A stretch of 64,000 nt of DNA from Candidatus Dormiibacterota bacterium (GTDB lineage: Bacteria; Chloroflexota; Dormibacteria; Aeolococcales; Aeolococcaceae). A program made the translations under genes and the position numbers. Of this stretch, positions 42,893 to 55,693 are shown piece by piece. The DNA lies in NCBI GenBank assembly GCA_019245575.1, contig JAFARE010000007.1, positions 1 through 64,000 of the forward strand, in the 5' to 3' direction. The notes below the pieces were generated by a model, which was not told where the DNA came from, searched no databases, and saw only the letters and a list, made by a program, of their open reading frames with translations. Numbering within the stretch: position 1 is the stretch's first letter; the number at the start of each line of letters is the position of its first letter.

Positions 42893-43447
42893 ATGCAGGT
42901 CGTTCCCCGCCTCTCCGTGGAGAGGATGCGTTACGAGGACATCGCCACTGTCCAGCAGATAGAGCGCGAGATCTTTCTGTCGCCCTGGCCCAAGAATGCG
43001 TACGCGAGCGAGCTGTCGCAGAACCGGCAGGCGTGCTACCTCGTGCTGCGGCAGGGCGCCGTCATCGTGGGATACGCCGGCATCTGGCGTGTAGCGCAGG
43101 AAGCGCACGTGACCACGATCGGCGTGCGCGCGTCGGATCAGCGGCGCGGATACGGCACCGCGCTCTTCGCGGCACTCATCCATCGCGCGTACGAGATGGG
43201 TGCGCGCTGGATCACGCTCGAGGTGCGCAGCAGCAACCTGCACGCGATGCGTCTGTATGAGCGCTTCGGTTTCAAGGAGATCGGGCGGCGCCGCGGCTAC
43301 TACACCGACAACGGTGAGGACGCGGTGATCATGTGGAGCGACTCCATCCACGCTCCATCGTTCAAACGGCGCTTCGCACAGATCCTCAGCGGCATCCAGG
43401 CCGCCGGAGTCGGCGACAGTCCGCCGCCGGAGTATCCGAGCAGCTGA
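42893..43447 (+). CDS. rimI: Ribosomal-protein-alanine N-acetyltransferase
   Basis: GNAT fold: TIGVRASDQRRGYGTALFAALI; LEVRSSNLHAMRLYERFGFKEIGRRRGYY. Confidence 0.93.
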   Translation: MQVVPRLSVERMRYEDIATVQQIEREIFLSPWPKNAYASELSQNRQACYLVLRQGAVIVGYAGIWRVAQEAHVTTIGVRASDQRRGYGTALFAALIHRAYEMGARWITLEVRSSNLHAMRLYERFGFKEIGRRRGYYTDNGEDAVIMWSDSIHAPSFKRRFAQILSGIQAAGVGDSPPPEYPSS

Positions 43448-44460
43448 GACTCCTGGCCGTCGAGACGTCGTGCGACGAGACCGCGGCCGCGGTGCTGCAC
43501 GACGGGCGCACCATCCTGTCGAACGTCGTGTCGTCGCAGATCGCGATGCACGCGCCGCACGGCGGCGTCGTGCCGGAGCTGGCGTCACGCGCGCACCTGG
43601 AGAACATCGCCGATGTCGTGGACACTGCATTGCGTCCGCTGCCGGGCGGTCTCGACGACGTCGACGCGGTGGCGGTGACGCGCGGACCCGGCCTGGTCGG
43701 CTGCCTGCTGGTCGGCGCGCTGTACGCGCAGTCGCTCGCGGCCGCGCGCGGGCTGCCCATCGTCGGCGTGTCGCACCTTGCCGGACACGTGTACAGCGCG
43801 TGGCTCGCCGACGCAGCGCTCGAGCCGCCCTATCTGGCGCTCGTCGTCAGTGGCGGGCACACGGACTGTGTGGAGCTGCGCGAGCACGGCGTCGCCGTGC
43901 GGCTCATGTCGACGCGCGACGACGCGGTGGGCGAGGCGTTCGACAAGGTGGCGCGGTTGCTGGGCCTTCCCTATCCGGGTGGTCCCGCCATTCAGCGCGT
44001 GGCCGAGGGCGGTGACGCCAGGCGCTTCCCGCTGCCGCGCACGCGCCTGCCCGACGGGTTCTCGTTCAGCGGCCTGAAGACGGCGGTCCGCTATGCGGTG
44101 CGCGACCTGGGTCCGGCACAGCTCAGCGCCGAGGGGGTGCCGAGCGATCCGACGGTCGTGGCCAGCCTGGCGGCGTCGTTCCAGGAGGCGGCGGTGGACC
44201 AGCTGCTCGCCGGCCTGGAACAGGCGGCGCACCACACCGGCGCCGAGCGGATCGCGGTCGTCGGCGGCGTGGCGGCCAATCGCGCGCTGCGCGAGGCGGT
44301 CCGGCAGCGCTTCTCCGGCCTGCAGGTGGTGGTGCCGCCGCTCGCCCTCTGCACCGACAACGCCGCCATGGTGGGCGCTGCGGGCTGGCAGCGGCTGCGC
44401 CTCCGCGGTCCGGACGTGCCGGGCTTCGACGCCGACCCGGGGCTGGCCGAGTTCGCCTGA
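43444..44460 (+). CDS. tsaD: tRNA N6-adenosine threonylcarbamoyltransferase; start codon uncertain
   Basis: LAVETSCDETAAAVL; VVPELASRAHLENI; GVSHLAGHVYSAW. Confidence 0.95.
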   Translation: MRLLAVETSCDETAAAVLHDGRTILSNVVSSQIAMHAPHGGVVPELASRAHLENIADVVDTALRPLPGGLDDVDAVAVTRGPGLVGCLLVGALYAQSLAAARGLPIVGVSHLAGHVYSAWLADAALEPPYLALVVSGGHTDCVELREHGVAVRLMSTRDDAVGEAFDKVARLLGLPYPGGPAIQRVAEGGDARRFPLPRTRLPDGFSFSGLKTAVRYAVRDLGPAQLSAEGVPSDPTVVASLAASFQEAAVDQLLAGLEQAAHHTGAERIAVVGGVAANRALREAVRQRFSGLQVVVPPLALCTDNAAMVGAAGWQRLRLRGPDVPGFDADPGLAEFA

Positions 44461-44478
44461 CGCCGGCGCCGCGCCCGC

Positions 44479-44508
44479 TTGCGAGGTTGGCAGTCAATTC
44501 GCTAGAGT
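44479..44508 (+). promoter_or_regulatory. Putative groESL promoter TTGCGA-N18-TAGAGT
   Basis: -10-like TAGAGT at 44503-44508 directly upstream of CIRCE. Confidence 0.45.
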
Positions 44509-44509
44509 G

Positions 44510-44536
44510 TTAGCACTCAGCAATCAAGAGTGCTAA
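44510..44536 (+). promoter_or_regulatory. CIRCE element (HrcA operator)
   Basis: ttagcactc-agcaatcaa-gagtgctaa: perfect match to TTAGCACTC-N9-GAGTGCTAA. Confidence 0.98.
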
Positions 44537-44552
44537 TTTCGGAGGTCCTCGC

Positions 44553-44867
44553 GTGGCTCTCAAGCTCCGCCCCCTGGCTGACCGCGTCGTCGTCAAACCC
44601 CTCGAGCGCGAGGAGGTCACAAAGAGCGGCATCGTCCTGCCCGACACCGCCAAGGAGAAGCCCCAGGAGGGCACCATCGAGGCGGTGGGCAACGGCCGCT
44701 ACAACGAGCAGACGGGTCAGCGCATCGCGCTCGACGTGAAGGTGGGCGACCGCGTGATGTACGCGAAGTACGCCGGCAGCGAGGTCAAGATCGACGAGGT
44801 GGAGTACCTCATCCTCGCGGAGAAGGACATCCTGGCCGTCGTCGACACCAACGGCAAGAAGAAGTAG
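44553..44867 (+). CDS. groES: Co-chaperonin GroES
   Basis: [38 protein letters not shown]. Confidence 0.98.
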   Translation: MALKLRPLADRVVVKPLEREEVTKSGIVLPDTAKEKPQEGTIEAVGNGRYNEQTGQRIALDVKVGDRVMYAKYAGSEVKIDEVEYLILAEKDILAVVDTNGKKK

Positions 44868-44872
44868 TTCCC

Positions 44873-46516
44873 ATGCCGGCCAAGGAGCTGCGCTTCGAGG
44901 ATGAGGCGCGCGCCGCGCTGCGTCGCGGTGTCGACGCCGTCGCCGGCGCCGTGTCGGTCACGCTGGGTCCGCGCGGGCGCGCCGTCGTGCTGGACAAGAA
45001 GTTCGGGCCGCCGGTCGTGAGCAACGACGGCGTGACCATCGCGCGCGACCTCGACTTCAAGGACCACTTCGAGAACATGGGCGCGCAGCTCGTGAAAGAG
45101 GCCGCCATCAAGACGAACGACGTCGCCGGTGACGGCACCACGACGTCGACCGTGCTGGCCCGGGCGATGATCGACGCGGGCCTGCAGCAGCTGGCCGCCG
45201 GAGCGTCGCCGACGGAGCTGCGGCGCGGGATGCTCGAGGCGGCCGACGCCGCCGTGGCCGCGGTGCGCGGCTTGTCGCATTCGGTGAGCGGTCAGGACGA
45301 CATCCGCCGCGTCGCCACGATCAGCTCGGGTGATGCCGAGATCGGCGCGATGATCGCGGACTCCTTCGAGAAGGTGGGCCGCGAGGGTGTCGTGTCCGTC
45401 GAGGACGCCCAGGGCCTGGTCACCGAGGTCGAGGTGGTGGAGGGGATGCAGTTCGACCGCGGCTACGTGTCGCCGTACCTGGTCACGGACCAGCAGGCGA
45501 TGGAAGCCGTGCTCGATGATGCCCGCGTTCTTGTCACTGATGGCAAGATCACGGCGGTCAACGACCTGCTGCCGTCGCTGGAACTCGTCATGCGCGCGGG
45601 ACGTCCGCTGCTCATCGTGGCCGAGGACGTTCAGGCGGAGGCGCTCGCCACGCTGGTGGTGAACCGCGTGCGCGGAACCTTCACCGCGGTCGCGGTGAAG
45701 GCGCCGGCGTTCGGCGAGCGGCGTGAAGCCATGCTGCAGGACATCGCTGTGCTGACCGGCGCGACGGTGATCAGCGAGAAGGTCGGTCTCCGCCTCGACG
45801 GGATCCGCGAGGATCACCTCGGAACCGCGGGACGGGTGACCATCACCAAGGACGACACCACGATCGTGCGTGGGGGCGGGACGCGCGACGCGATCGACTC
45901 CCGCTGCCGAGAGATCCGCCAGCAGATCGAGGAGACCACGTCCGACTGGGACCGCGAGAAGCTGCAGGAGCGGCTGGCGCGGCTCACCGGCGGCGTGGCC
46001 GTGATCAAGGTGGGCGCCGCAACCGAGGTCGAGCTGAAGGAGCGCAAGGCGCGGGTCGAGGACGCGCTCGCCGCGACGCGCGCGGCCATCGAGGACGGCG
46101 TGGTCGTCGGTGGCGGTGTCGCGCTCATCCGCGCGATCCCCGCGGTGCAGAAGCTGAAGCTCGACGGCGATGCGCGTGTGGGTGCGACGATCGTCTCCCA
46201 GGCGCTGCGCGAGCCGCTGCGCGTCATCGCGTCCAACGCGGGTGTCGAGGGCGCGGTCGTGGTGAACCACGTGACCGATGCGAGCGGGGACGAGGGCTTC
46301 GACGCGGTGTCGGAGACCTACGGCAACCTGCCCGAGAAGGGCATCATCGACCCCACCAAGGTCGTGATCACCGCGCTGACCAACGCGACGTCGATCGCCA
46401 CGATGGTGCTCACCACGGACGCGCTCGTCGCCGACGTCCCCGAGAAGGAGGAGGCCGCCGCCGGCGGACATTCCCATGCAGGCGGCATGGGGATGGACGA
46501 CGACATGGATTTCTAA
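44873..46516 (+). CDS. groEL: Chaperonin GroEL
   Basis: VAGDGTTTSTVLARAM; GGM-type C-terminus (HSHAGGMGMDDDMDF). Confidence 0.98.
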   Translation: MPAKELRFEDEARAALRRGVDAVAGAVSVTLGPRGRAVVLDKKFGPPVVSNDGVTIARDLDFKDHFENMGAQLVKEAAIKTNDVAGDGTTTSTVLARAMIDAGLQQLAAGASPTELRRGMLEAADAAVAAVRGLSHSVSGQDDIRRVATISSGDAEIGAMIADSFEKVGREGVVSVEDAQGLVTEVEVVEGMQFDRGYVSPYLVTDQQAMEAVLDDARVLVTDGKITAVNDLLPSLELVMRAGRPLLIVAEDVQAEALATLVVNRVRGTFTAVAVKAPAFGERREAMLQDIAVLTGATVISEKVGLRLDGIREDHLGTAGRVTITKDDTTIVRGGGTRDAIDSRCREIRQQIEETTSDWDREKLQERLARLTGGVAVIKVGAATEVELKERKARVEDALAATRAAIEDGVVVGGGVALIRAIPAVQKLKLDGDARVGATIVSQALREPLRVIASNAGVEGAVVVNHVTDASGDEGFDAVSETYGNLPEKGIIDPTKVVITALTNATSIATMVLTTDALVADVPEKEEAAAGGHSHAGGMGMDDDMDF

Positions 46517-46534
46517 GGCCCCGAATCGGTCTCC

Positions 46535-46666
46535 GCCTCCGCTCGGGGGTGAGGGTCGTTCCAGACCCCGGCGGTGACGCCTCCGGCGTCACAAGCGCCT
46601 CTACTCGCAGCCGGGACAGCGGCTGCTGCGTATGGTCCTGAACGATCCTCACCCGCCGAGCGAGGC
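46535..46666. repeat. Long imperfect inverted repeat enclosing two hairpins, groEL-asnB intergenic
   Basis: Outer arms 46535-46567 and 46634-46666; inner hairpins gtgacgcc-tcc-ggcgtcac (46574-46592) and gcagccg-ggacag-cggctgc (46607-46626). Confidence 0.82.
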
Positions 46667-46729
46667 TGCAACGCTTCACCCCAGATCAGGCGCCGTTACT
46701 CGCGGTCATGCCGTAGCGTTGGGGCTGAT

Positions 46730-49393
46730 ATGTGCGGCATCTCCGGGTTCTGGGGCCCGCGCGACCGAGCGCTGCTGGAGGCGATGACCCAGGCGCTGGT
46801 TCACCGTGGGCCGGATGACGTCGGCTACCTGGAGACCGACGGCGCGTCGCTCGGGTTCCGCCGGCTGAGCATCCTCGACCTGGAGCACGGCAACCAGCCG
46901 ATGTCCACGAACGACGGCAAGGTGCACCTCGTCTTCAACGGTGAGGTCTACAACTTCCGTGAGCTGCGCGCGGAATTGCAGCCGCTCGGGCACGGCTTTC
47001 ACACCACGTGCGACGCCGAGGTCGTGCTGCACGCGTACGCAGAGTGGGGCGTCGACTGCTTCCGTCGTTTCAACGGCATGTGGGGGCTGGCGATCCTGGA
47101 CGAGCGCGGCGCATATCCACGGCTCGTCCTGGCTCGTGACCACTTCGGCATCAAGCCGCTCTTCTACGCGCAGCACGGCGCACGCGTGCTGTTCGGTTCC
47201 GAGATCAAGGCGATCCTGCAGGACGCGTCGTTCCCCCGCGCGGTCGACGAGCAGCAGATGTTCGAGTACCTGCGGCACGGCCTCTTCGATCACAACGACG
47301 CGACGTTCTTCAAAGGTGTGCGCCAGGTGCCGGCTGCGGCCTACACGGTCATCGACGGCGAAGGCATCAGCGACACCAAGTACTGGACGCCGCGCCTGTC
47401 GGAGGACGGCGACCCTGATCCGGCCGCGTTTCGCGCCGTCTTCGAGCGCGCGGTGGAGCGGCGCCTGGTGGCGGATGTCCCGGTCGGCATCTGCCTCAGC
47501 GGCGGACTGGACTCGTCGTCGATCTGCACGGTGATGGCGCGCCTCCTGCGCGACCACGCGCCGGATGCGGTGTCACTCGGCGACCGCCTCAAGACATTCT
47601 CCGCATTCTTCCCCGGCGATCCCATCGACGAGAGTGCCTACATCCAGACCGTCCTGGAGACCACCGGCGCCGACAGCAGCGTCGTGGAGCCCACCGACCA
47701 GGACTTCATCCGCGAGCTCGAGGCCTGGGTCTGGCACATGGAGGAGCCGATGGTGTCGAGCGCGCCCTTCGCCATGTGGATGGTGATGCGGCTGGCGCGC
47801 CGGCAGGTGAAGGTCGTGCTCGACGGCCAGGCTGGCGACGAGCTTCTCGCCGGCTACGACCACTATCCGTACGTGTTCCTGCGCCAGCTGCTGCGCGACC
47901 GGCAATACGTGCGGTTCGCGCGCGAGGCGTGGTTGCTGCGCGACATCGTCACGCCACTGGTGAAGCGGCGCCTGTGGGAGCGGCGCCACCGCATCAGCCT
48001 GGACTCGCTGCTGCGCCCTGAGTTCACCGCGGGACGGCCGGCGCCGCACGATGACCGCGTGGCCGACGACCTGAAGCTGCGGCTGCTGCAGGACTTCGTC
48101 ACGTACAGCCTGCCGCCGCTGCTGCGCTACGAGGACCGCGCATCGATGGCGCACTCGCTGGAGGCGCGGCTTCCGTTTCTCGACCAGGAGCTGGTCGACT
48201 ACGTTCTCAGCCTGCCCACGCGAGCGATCATCAACAATGGTTGGACGCGGGCTGTTGTGCGCAAGGCGCTGCACGGCATGCTCCCCGAGAAGGTGGAGCG
48301 GCGGCGCAAGAAGATCGGATTCACCACTCCCGAGTTCCGCTGGTACCGGCGTCAGCGTGCGGTGCTGCAGAGCCTCATGCGCTCGCCCGCGTTCCAGCAC
48401 CGTCCCTACTGGCACGGCACCGCCGTTGCCGAGGCCTTCGCGCGCGCCTGCCGCGGCGAGATCGAGGAGAACATGTTCTTCTGGCGCGCAATCAACGCCG
48501 AGGTGTGGATGCGCATCTTCCTCGATGACCGCACCACGTCACTCGATGAGGGCAGCTACCGGTCCGGCTTCGTGCGCCGCGGCGACGCCGACGTGGCCGC
48601 AGAGCTCGGCGGGGGCGATGAGGCGCTCGCCGCCGCGCGCTTGAACTGGGGCCGGCATCTCTTCCTGCAGGACGGTGGGGCCGTCTGGGCGCGGTTTCCC
48701 TTGCGCTCCAAGCTGATCCAGCCCGGCGACGAGCTCGTGCCGGCCATCGCGGAAGCGCTTGTGCCCCTGCAGGAGGCCGGCGTCGAGGTCGAGGACGGCG
48801 ACCTGCTGCTCATCAGCGAGAAGACACTCGCGATCAGCCAGGGCCGTTCGTATCCCATCGAGGACATCCATCCGACGCGCCTGGCGCGCACGCTGTCGCG
48901 GTTCGTCAGCCACGAGCCCACGGGCGTCGGGCTGGCCCATCCCACGACGATGCAGCTCGCGCTCGAGGAGGCCGGCGCGCCGCGCATCCTGGTCGCCGCC
49001 GCGGCCGCGGCGGTCACCCGCCCGCTCGGCGTGCGTGGCGTCTTCTACCGCATCGCGGGCTACGGCCCCAAGGCGATCGACGGCCCGTCCGCGCTGAACC
49101 TGCCGCCGTACGACCGCTGGGCGACCAAGGCGCCGCTCGATCCCGCGGGTGAGGCGCGCCGGATCGCGCGCGACATGTCGGAGCGCACAGGGCGCGCCGT
49201 CGGCGTCGCGATCATCGACGCGAACGACATGGCCGCGGAGGTGTTCGCCACCAGTGACGGGGTTTCCGAGGCGGACGTGCTCGCCGTGGTGCGCGACAAC
49301 CCGCTGGGCCAGTCGGACGAGCAGACGCCCTTCGGTCTGGTGCGCCGGATGCGCGCCGCGGCGGTGCGCGAGCCGGTGCTCGCTCCCGCGTGA
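46730..49393 (+). CDS. Glutamine-dependent asparagine synthetase-like protein fused to CofE-like (F420-0:gamma-glutamyl ligase family) C-terminal domain
   Basis: N-term MCGISGFWG (Cys2), SGGLDSSSI PP-loop; C-term about 48660-49390: PLRSKLIQPGDELVPAIAEALVPLQEAGVEVEDGDLLLISEKTLAISQGR... GRAVGVAIIDAND. Confidence 0.88.
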   Translation: MCGISGFWGPRDRALLEAMTQALVHRGPDDVGYLETDGASLGFRRLSILDLEHGNQPMSTNDGKVHLVFNGEVYNFRELRAELQPLGHGFHTTCDAEVVLHAYAEWGVDCFRRFNGMWGLAILDERGAYPRLVLARDHFGIKPLFYAQHGARVLFGSEIKAILQDASFPRAVDEQQMFEYLRHGLFDHNDATFFKGVRQVPAAAYTVIDGEGISDTKYWTPRLSEDGDPDPAAFRAVFERAVERRLVADVPVGICLSGGLDSSSICTVMARLLRDHAPDAVSLGDRLKTFSAFFPGDPIDESAYIQTVLETTGADSSVVEPTDQDFIRELEAWVWHMEEPMVSSAPFAMWMVMRLARRQVKVVLDGQAGDELLAGYDHYPYVFLRQLLRDRQYVRFAREAWLLRDIVTPLVKRRLWERRHRISLDSLLRPEFTAGRPAPHDDRVADDLKLRLLQDFVTYSLPPLLRYEDRASMAHSLEARLPFLDQELVDYVLSLPTRAIINNGWTRAVVRKALHGMLPEKVERRRKKIGFTTPEFRWYRRQRAVLQSLMRSPAFQHRPYWHGTAVAEAFARACRGEIEENMFFWRAINAEVWMRIFLDDRTTSLDEGSYRSGFVRRGDADVAAELGGGDEALAAARLNWGRHLFLQDGGAVWARFPLRSKLIQPGDELVPAIAEALVPLQEAGVEVEDGDLLLISEKTLAISQGRSYPIEDIHPTRLARTLSRFVSHEPTGVGLAHPTTMQLALEEAGAPRILVAAAAAAVTRPLGVRGVFYRIAGYGPKAIDGPSALNLPPYDRWATKAPLDPAGEARRIARDMSERTGRAVGVAIIDANDMAAEVFATSDGVSEADVLAVVRDNPLGQSDEQTPFGLVRRMRAAAVREPVLAPA

Positions 49394-50535
49394 CCTCCAT
49401 CCCGGGCAGCGGCCTGCTGCGCTGGGCCGAGGTCGACGTGGACGCGTTGCGCCACAACGCCGCGACGTTTCGCCGCCGCATCGATTCGTCGGTGCGGCTG
49501 CTGGTGATGGTGAAGTCGAACGGCTACGGCCACGGCGCCGAGATCGCCGCGCGAGCTGCAGTCGACGGCGGCGCGGACTGGCTGGGCGTGTACACGCCGG
49601 ACGAGGCCCTGGCGCTGCGCGCGGCGGGGTTCAGCATCCCGTTGCTGGTGGCGGGCTGGAGCCCGCCGGCAACCCATGCTGCACTCGTGGCCGACGGCAT
49701 CGACGTCACCGTCTTCGACGCCGCGACCCTCTCGTCGCTCGCGGATGTCGCGCGCGCGGGCACGGCGCCGGCGAGCGTGCACCTCAAGCTGGACAGCGGC
49801 CTGGGGCGCATCGGTGTGCGTGCTGAGGACGTCGAGGGCGTGGTGGCGGCCCTCCGCGATGCCGGCGACGCCGTGCGCGTGGCCGGCATCTTCACGCACT
49901 ACGCGGATGCCGAAGGCGACGAGCCCTTCACGCGCGAGCAGCACGCGCGGTTCATGGACGGCGTGGCGCAGCTGCGGCCGCTCGCGCCGGACGCGCTGCT
50001 GCACACGTCGGGCAGCGCCGCGATCCTCAACTTTCCAGAGATGCACCACGACCTGGTGCGCCTGGGCATCGCGTACTACGGCTACGCGCCGAAGCATGCG
50101 CAACCGCATGTCGACGTGCGCGTGGCGATGAGCGTCTTCGCCCGTGTGGTGCAGGTGAAGTCCGTGAGTGCAGGCGAGTCCGTGGGCTACGGCCGCACAT
50201 GGAGGTCACCAGACGAACGCCGCATCGCGACGGCCGCGATCGGCTACGGACAGGGGCTGCCGCGCGCGCTGTCCAACCGGGGGGTGATGAGCGTGCGCGG
50301 CGAGCGCTGCCCGATTGTGGGCACGGTCAGCATGGACCAGACGACCATCGACGTCACCGGCGTGAAGGGGGTCGCGGCCGGCGACGAGGCGATGTTCTAC
50401 GGCGAGCGCGACGGGGCCCGCCTGGGCGCGGACGAGGTGGCTGCCACAGCCGGCACGATCGCGCACGAGATCCTCTGCGGCACCGCTGCGTGGGTGCCGC
50501 GCCTGGCACTCGAGCACTCGCCACCGGGCGAGTGA
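49390..50535 (+). CDS. alr: Alanine racemase
   Basis: VMVKSNGYGHGAE PLP-lysine motif; RLGIAYYGYAP; GTVSMDQTTIDVT. Confidence 0.95.
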   Translation: MTSIPGSGLLRWAEVDVDALRHNAATFRRRIDSSVRLLVMVKSNGYGHGAEIAARAAVDGGADWLGVYTPDEALALRAAGFSIPLLVAGWSPPATHAALVADGIDVTVFDAATLSSLADVARAGTAPASVHLKLDSGLGRIGVRAEDVEGVVAALRDAGDAVRVAGIFTHYADAEGDEPFTREQHARFMDGVAQLRPLAPDALLHTSGSAAILNFPEMHHDLVRLGIAYYGYAPKHAQPHVDVRVAMSVFARVVQVKSVSAGESVGYGRTWRSPDERRIATAAIGYGQGLPRALSNRGVMSVRGERCPIVGTVSMDQTTIDVTGVKGVAAGDEAMFYGERDGARLGADEVAATAGTIAHEILCGTAAWVPRLALEHSPPGE

Positions 50536-50564
50536 CCGCTGCCCGACTGCGGTACCGTGAGGGT

Positions 50565-51427
50565 GTGAGCAGACCGCTTCGGGTGGCGGCGGCCCAGTAC
50601 GAGCCGCGGGTGGGCGACCTCGGGCACAATCGCGCCGAGGCGGTGCGCTGGTCGCAGTCCGCCATGGAGCAGGGCGCTCGGCTCGTGGTCCTCCCCGAGC
50701 TCGCATCCAGCGGCTACGTGTTCGATGACGAGGCGGAGGCGCAGCGCACCGCTGAAAGCCCCGCGGACGGTCCGACCGTCGGCGCGCTGCGGCAGCTCTG
50801 CGCGCGGCACGACGCATACGTGATCGCCGGGATCAACGAGGCGGACGGTGGCTGCCGGCACAACTCCGCCGTCGTGGTCGGCCCCGAAGGGCTGATGGCG
50901 ACGTACCGAAAGCTGCACCTGTACTACAACGAGAAGTCATGGTTCGAACCCGGAGCGGACCTGCCCATCGTCGACCTCCCGTTCGGCCGCGTGGGGATGG
51001 TCATCTGCTTCGACCTGTGGTTCCCGGAGCCCGCGCGCGCGCTTGCCCTGGCAGGAGCCGAGCTCATCGCGGTGCCGACCAACTGGGTCGCATCCTTCAA
51101 GCGCACTGTGTGGGACGACCGCGGTTACTGCCAGGGCGATTACGTCGCCATGGCGACCGCGGCGCAGAACGGCGCATTCATGGTGTGCGCCGACCGCATC
51201 GGAGAAGAGCGCGGCATGCGCTTCATCGGCGCGTCGATCATCGTCGGCGCGGACGGCTGGCCCGTCGCGGGTCCCGCGAGCAAGGACGCTGAGGAGCTGC
51301 TCATCGCGGACATCGACCTGGACGACGCCCAGGCTGCGCGTGCGCGCACTCCTCGCAACAACCTGCATACTGACCGCCGCCCTGAGGCGTACCGCGTTTC
51401 CGAGGTGCCGGTCAGTCCAGTGAGGGC

Positions 51428-51431
<4 letters not shown>
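50565..51431 (+). CDS. Carbon-nitrogen hydrolase (nitrilase superfamily)
   Basis: VVLPELASSGY (Glu), YRKLHLYY (Lys), GMVICFDLWFPE (Cys). Confidence 0.93.
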
Positions 51432-55683
<4,252 letters not shown>

Positions 55684-55693
55684 AGTGGGCTCC

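Noticed and set aside
42164-43447. 427-aa plus ORF covering tsaB and rimI
   Set aside because: Only its C-terminal part (from 42893) is a real protein (RimI); the upstream part is out-of-frame tsaE/tsaB shadow
46535-46729. T-box or known amino-acid riboswitch upstream of asnB-like gene
   Set aside because: No TGGNACCGCG core or other motif I can recognise; retained only as an unclassified structured region
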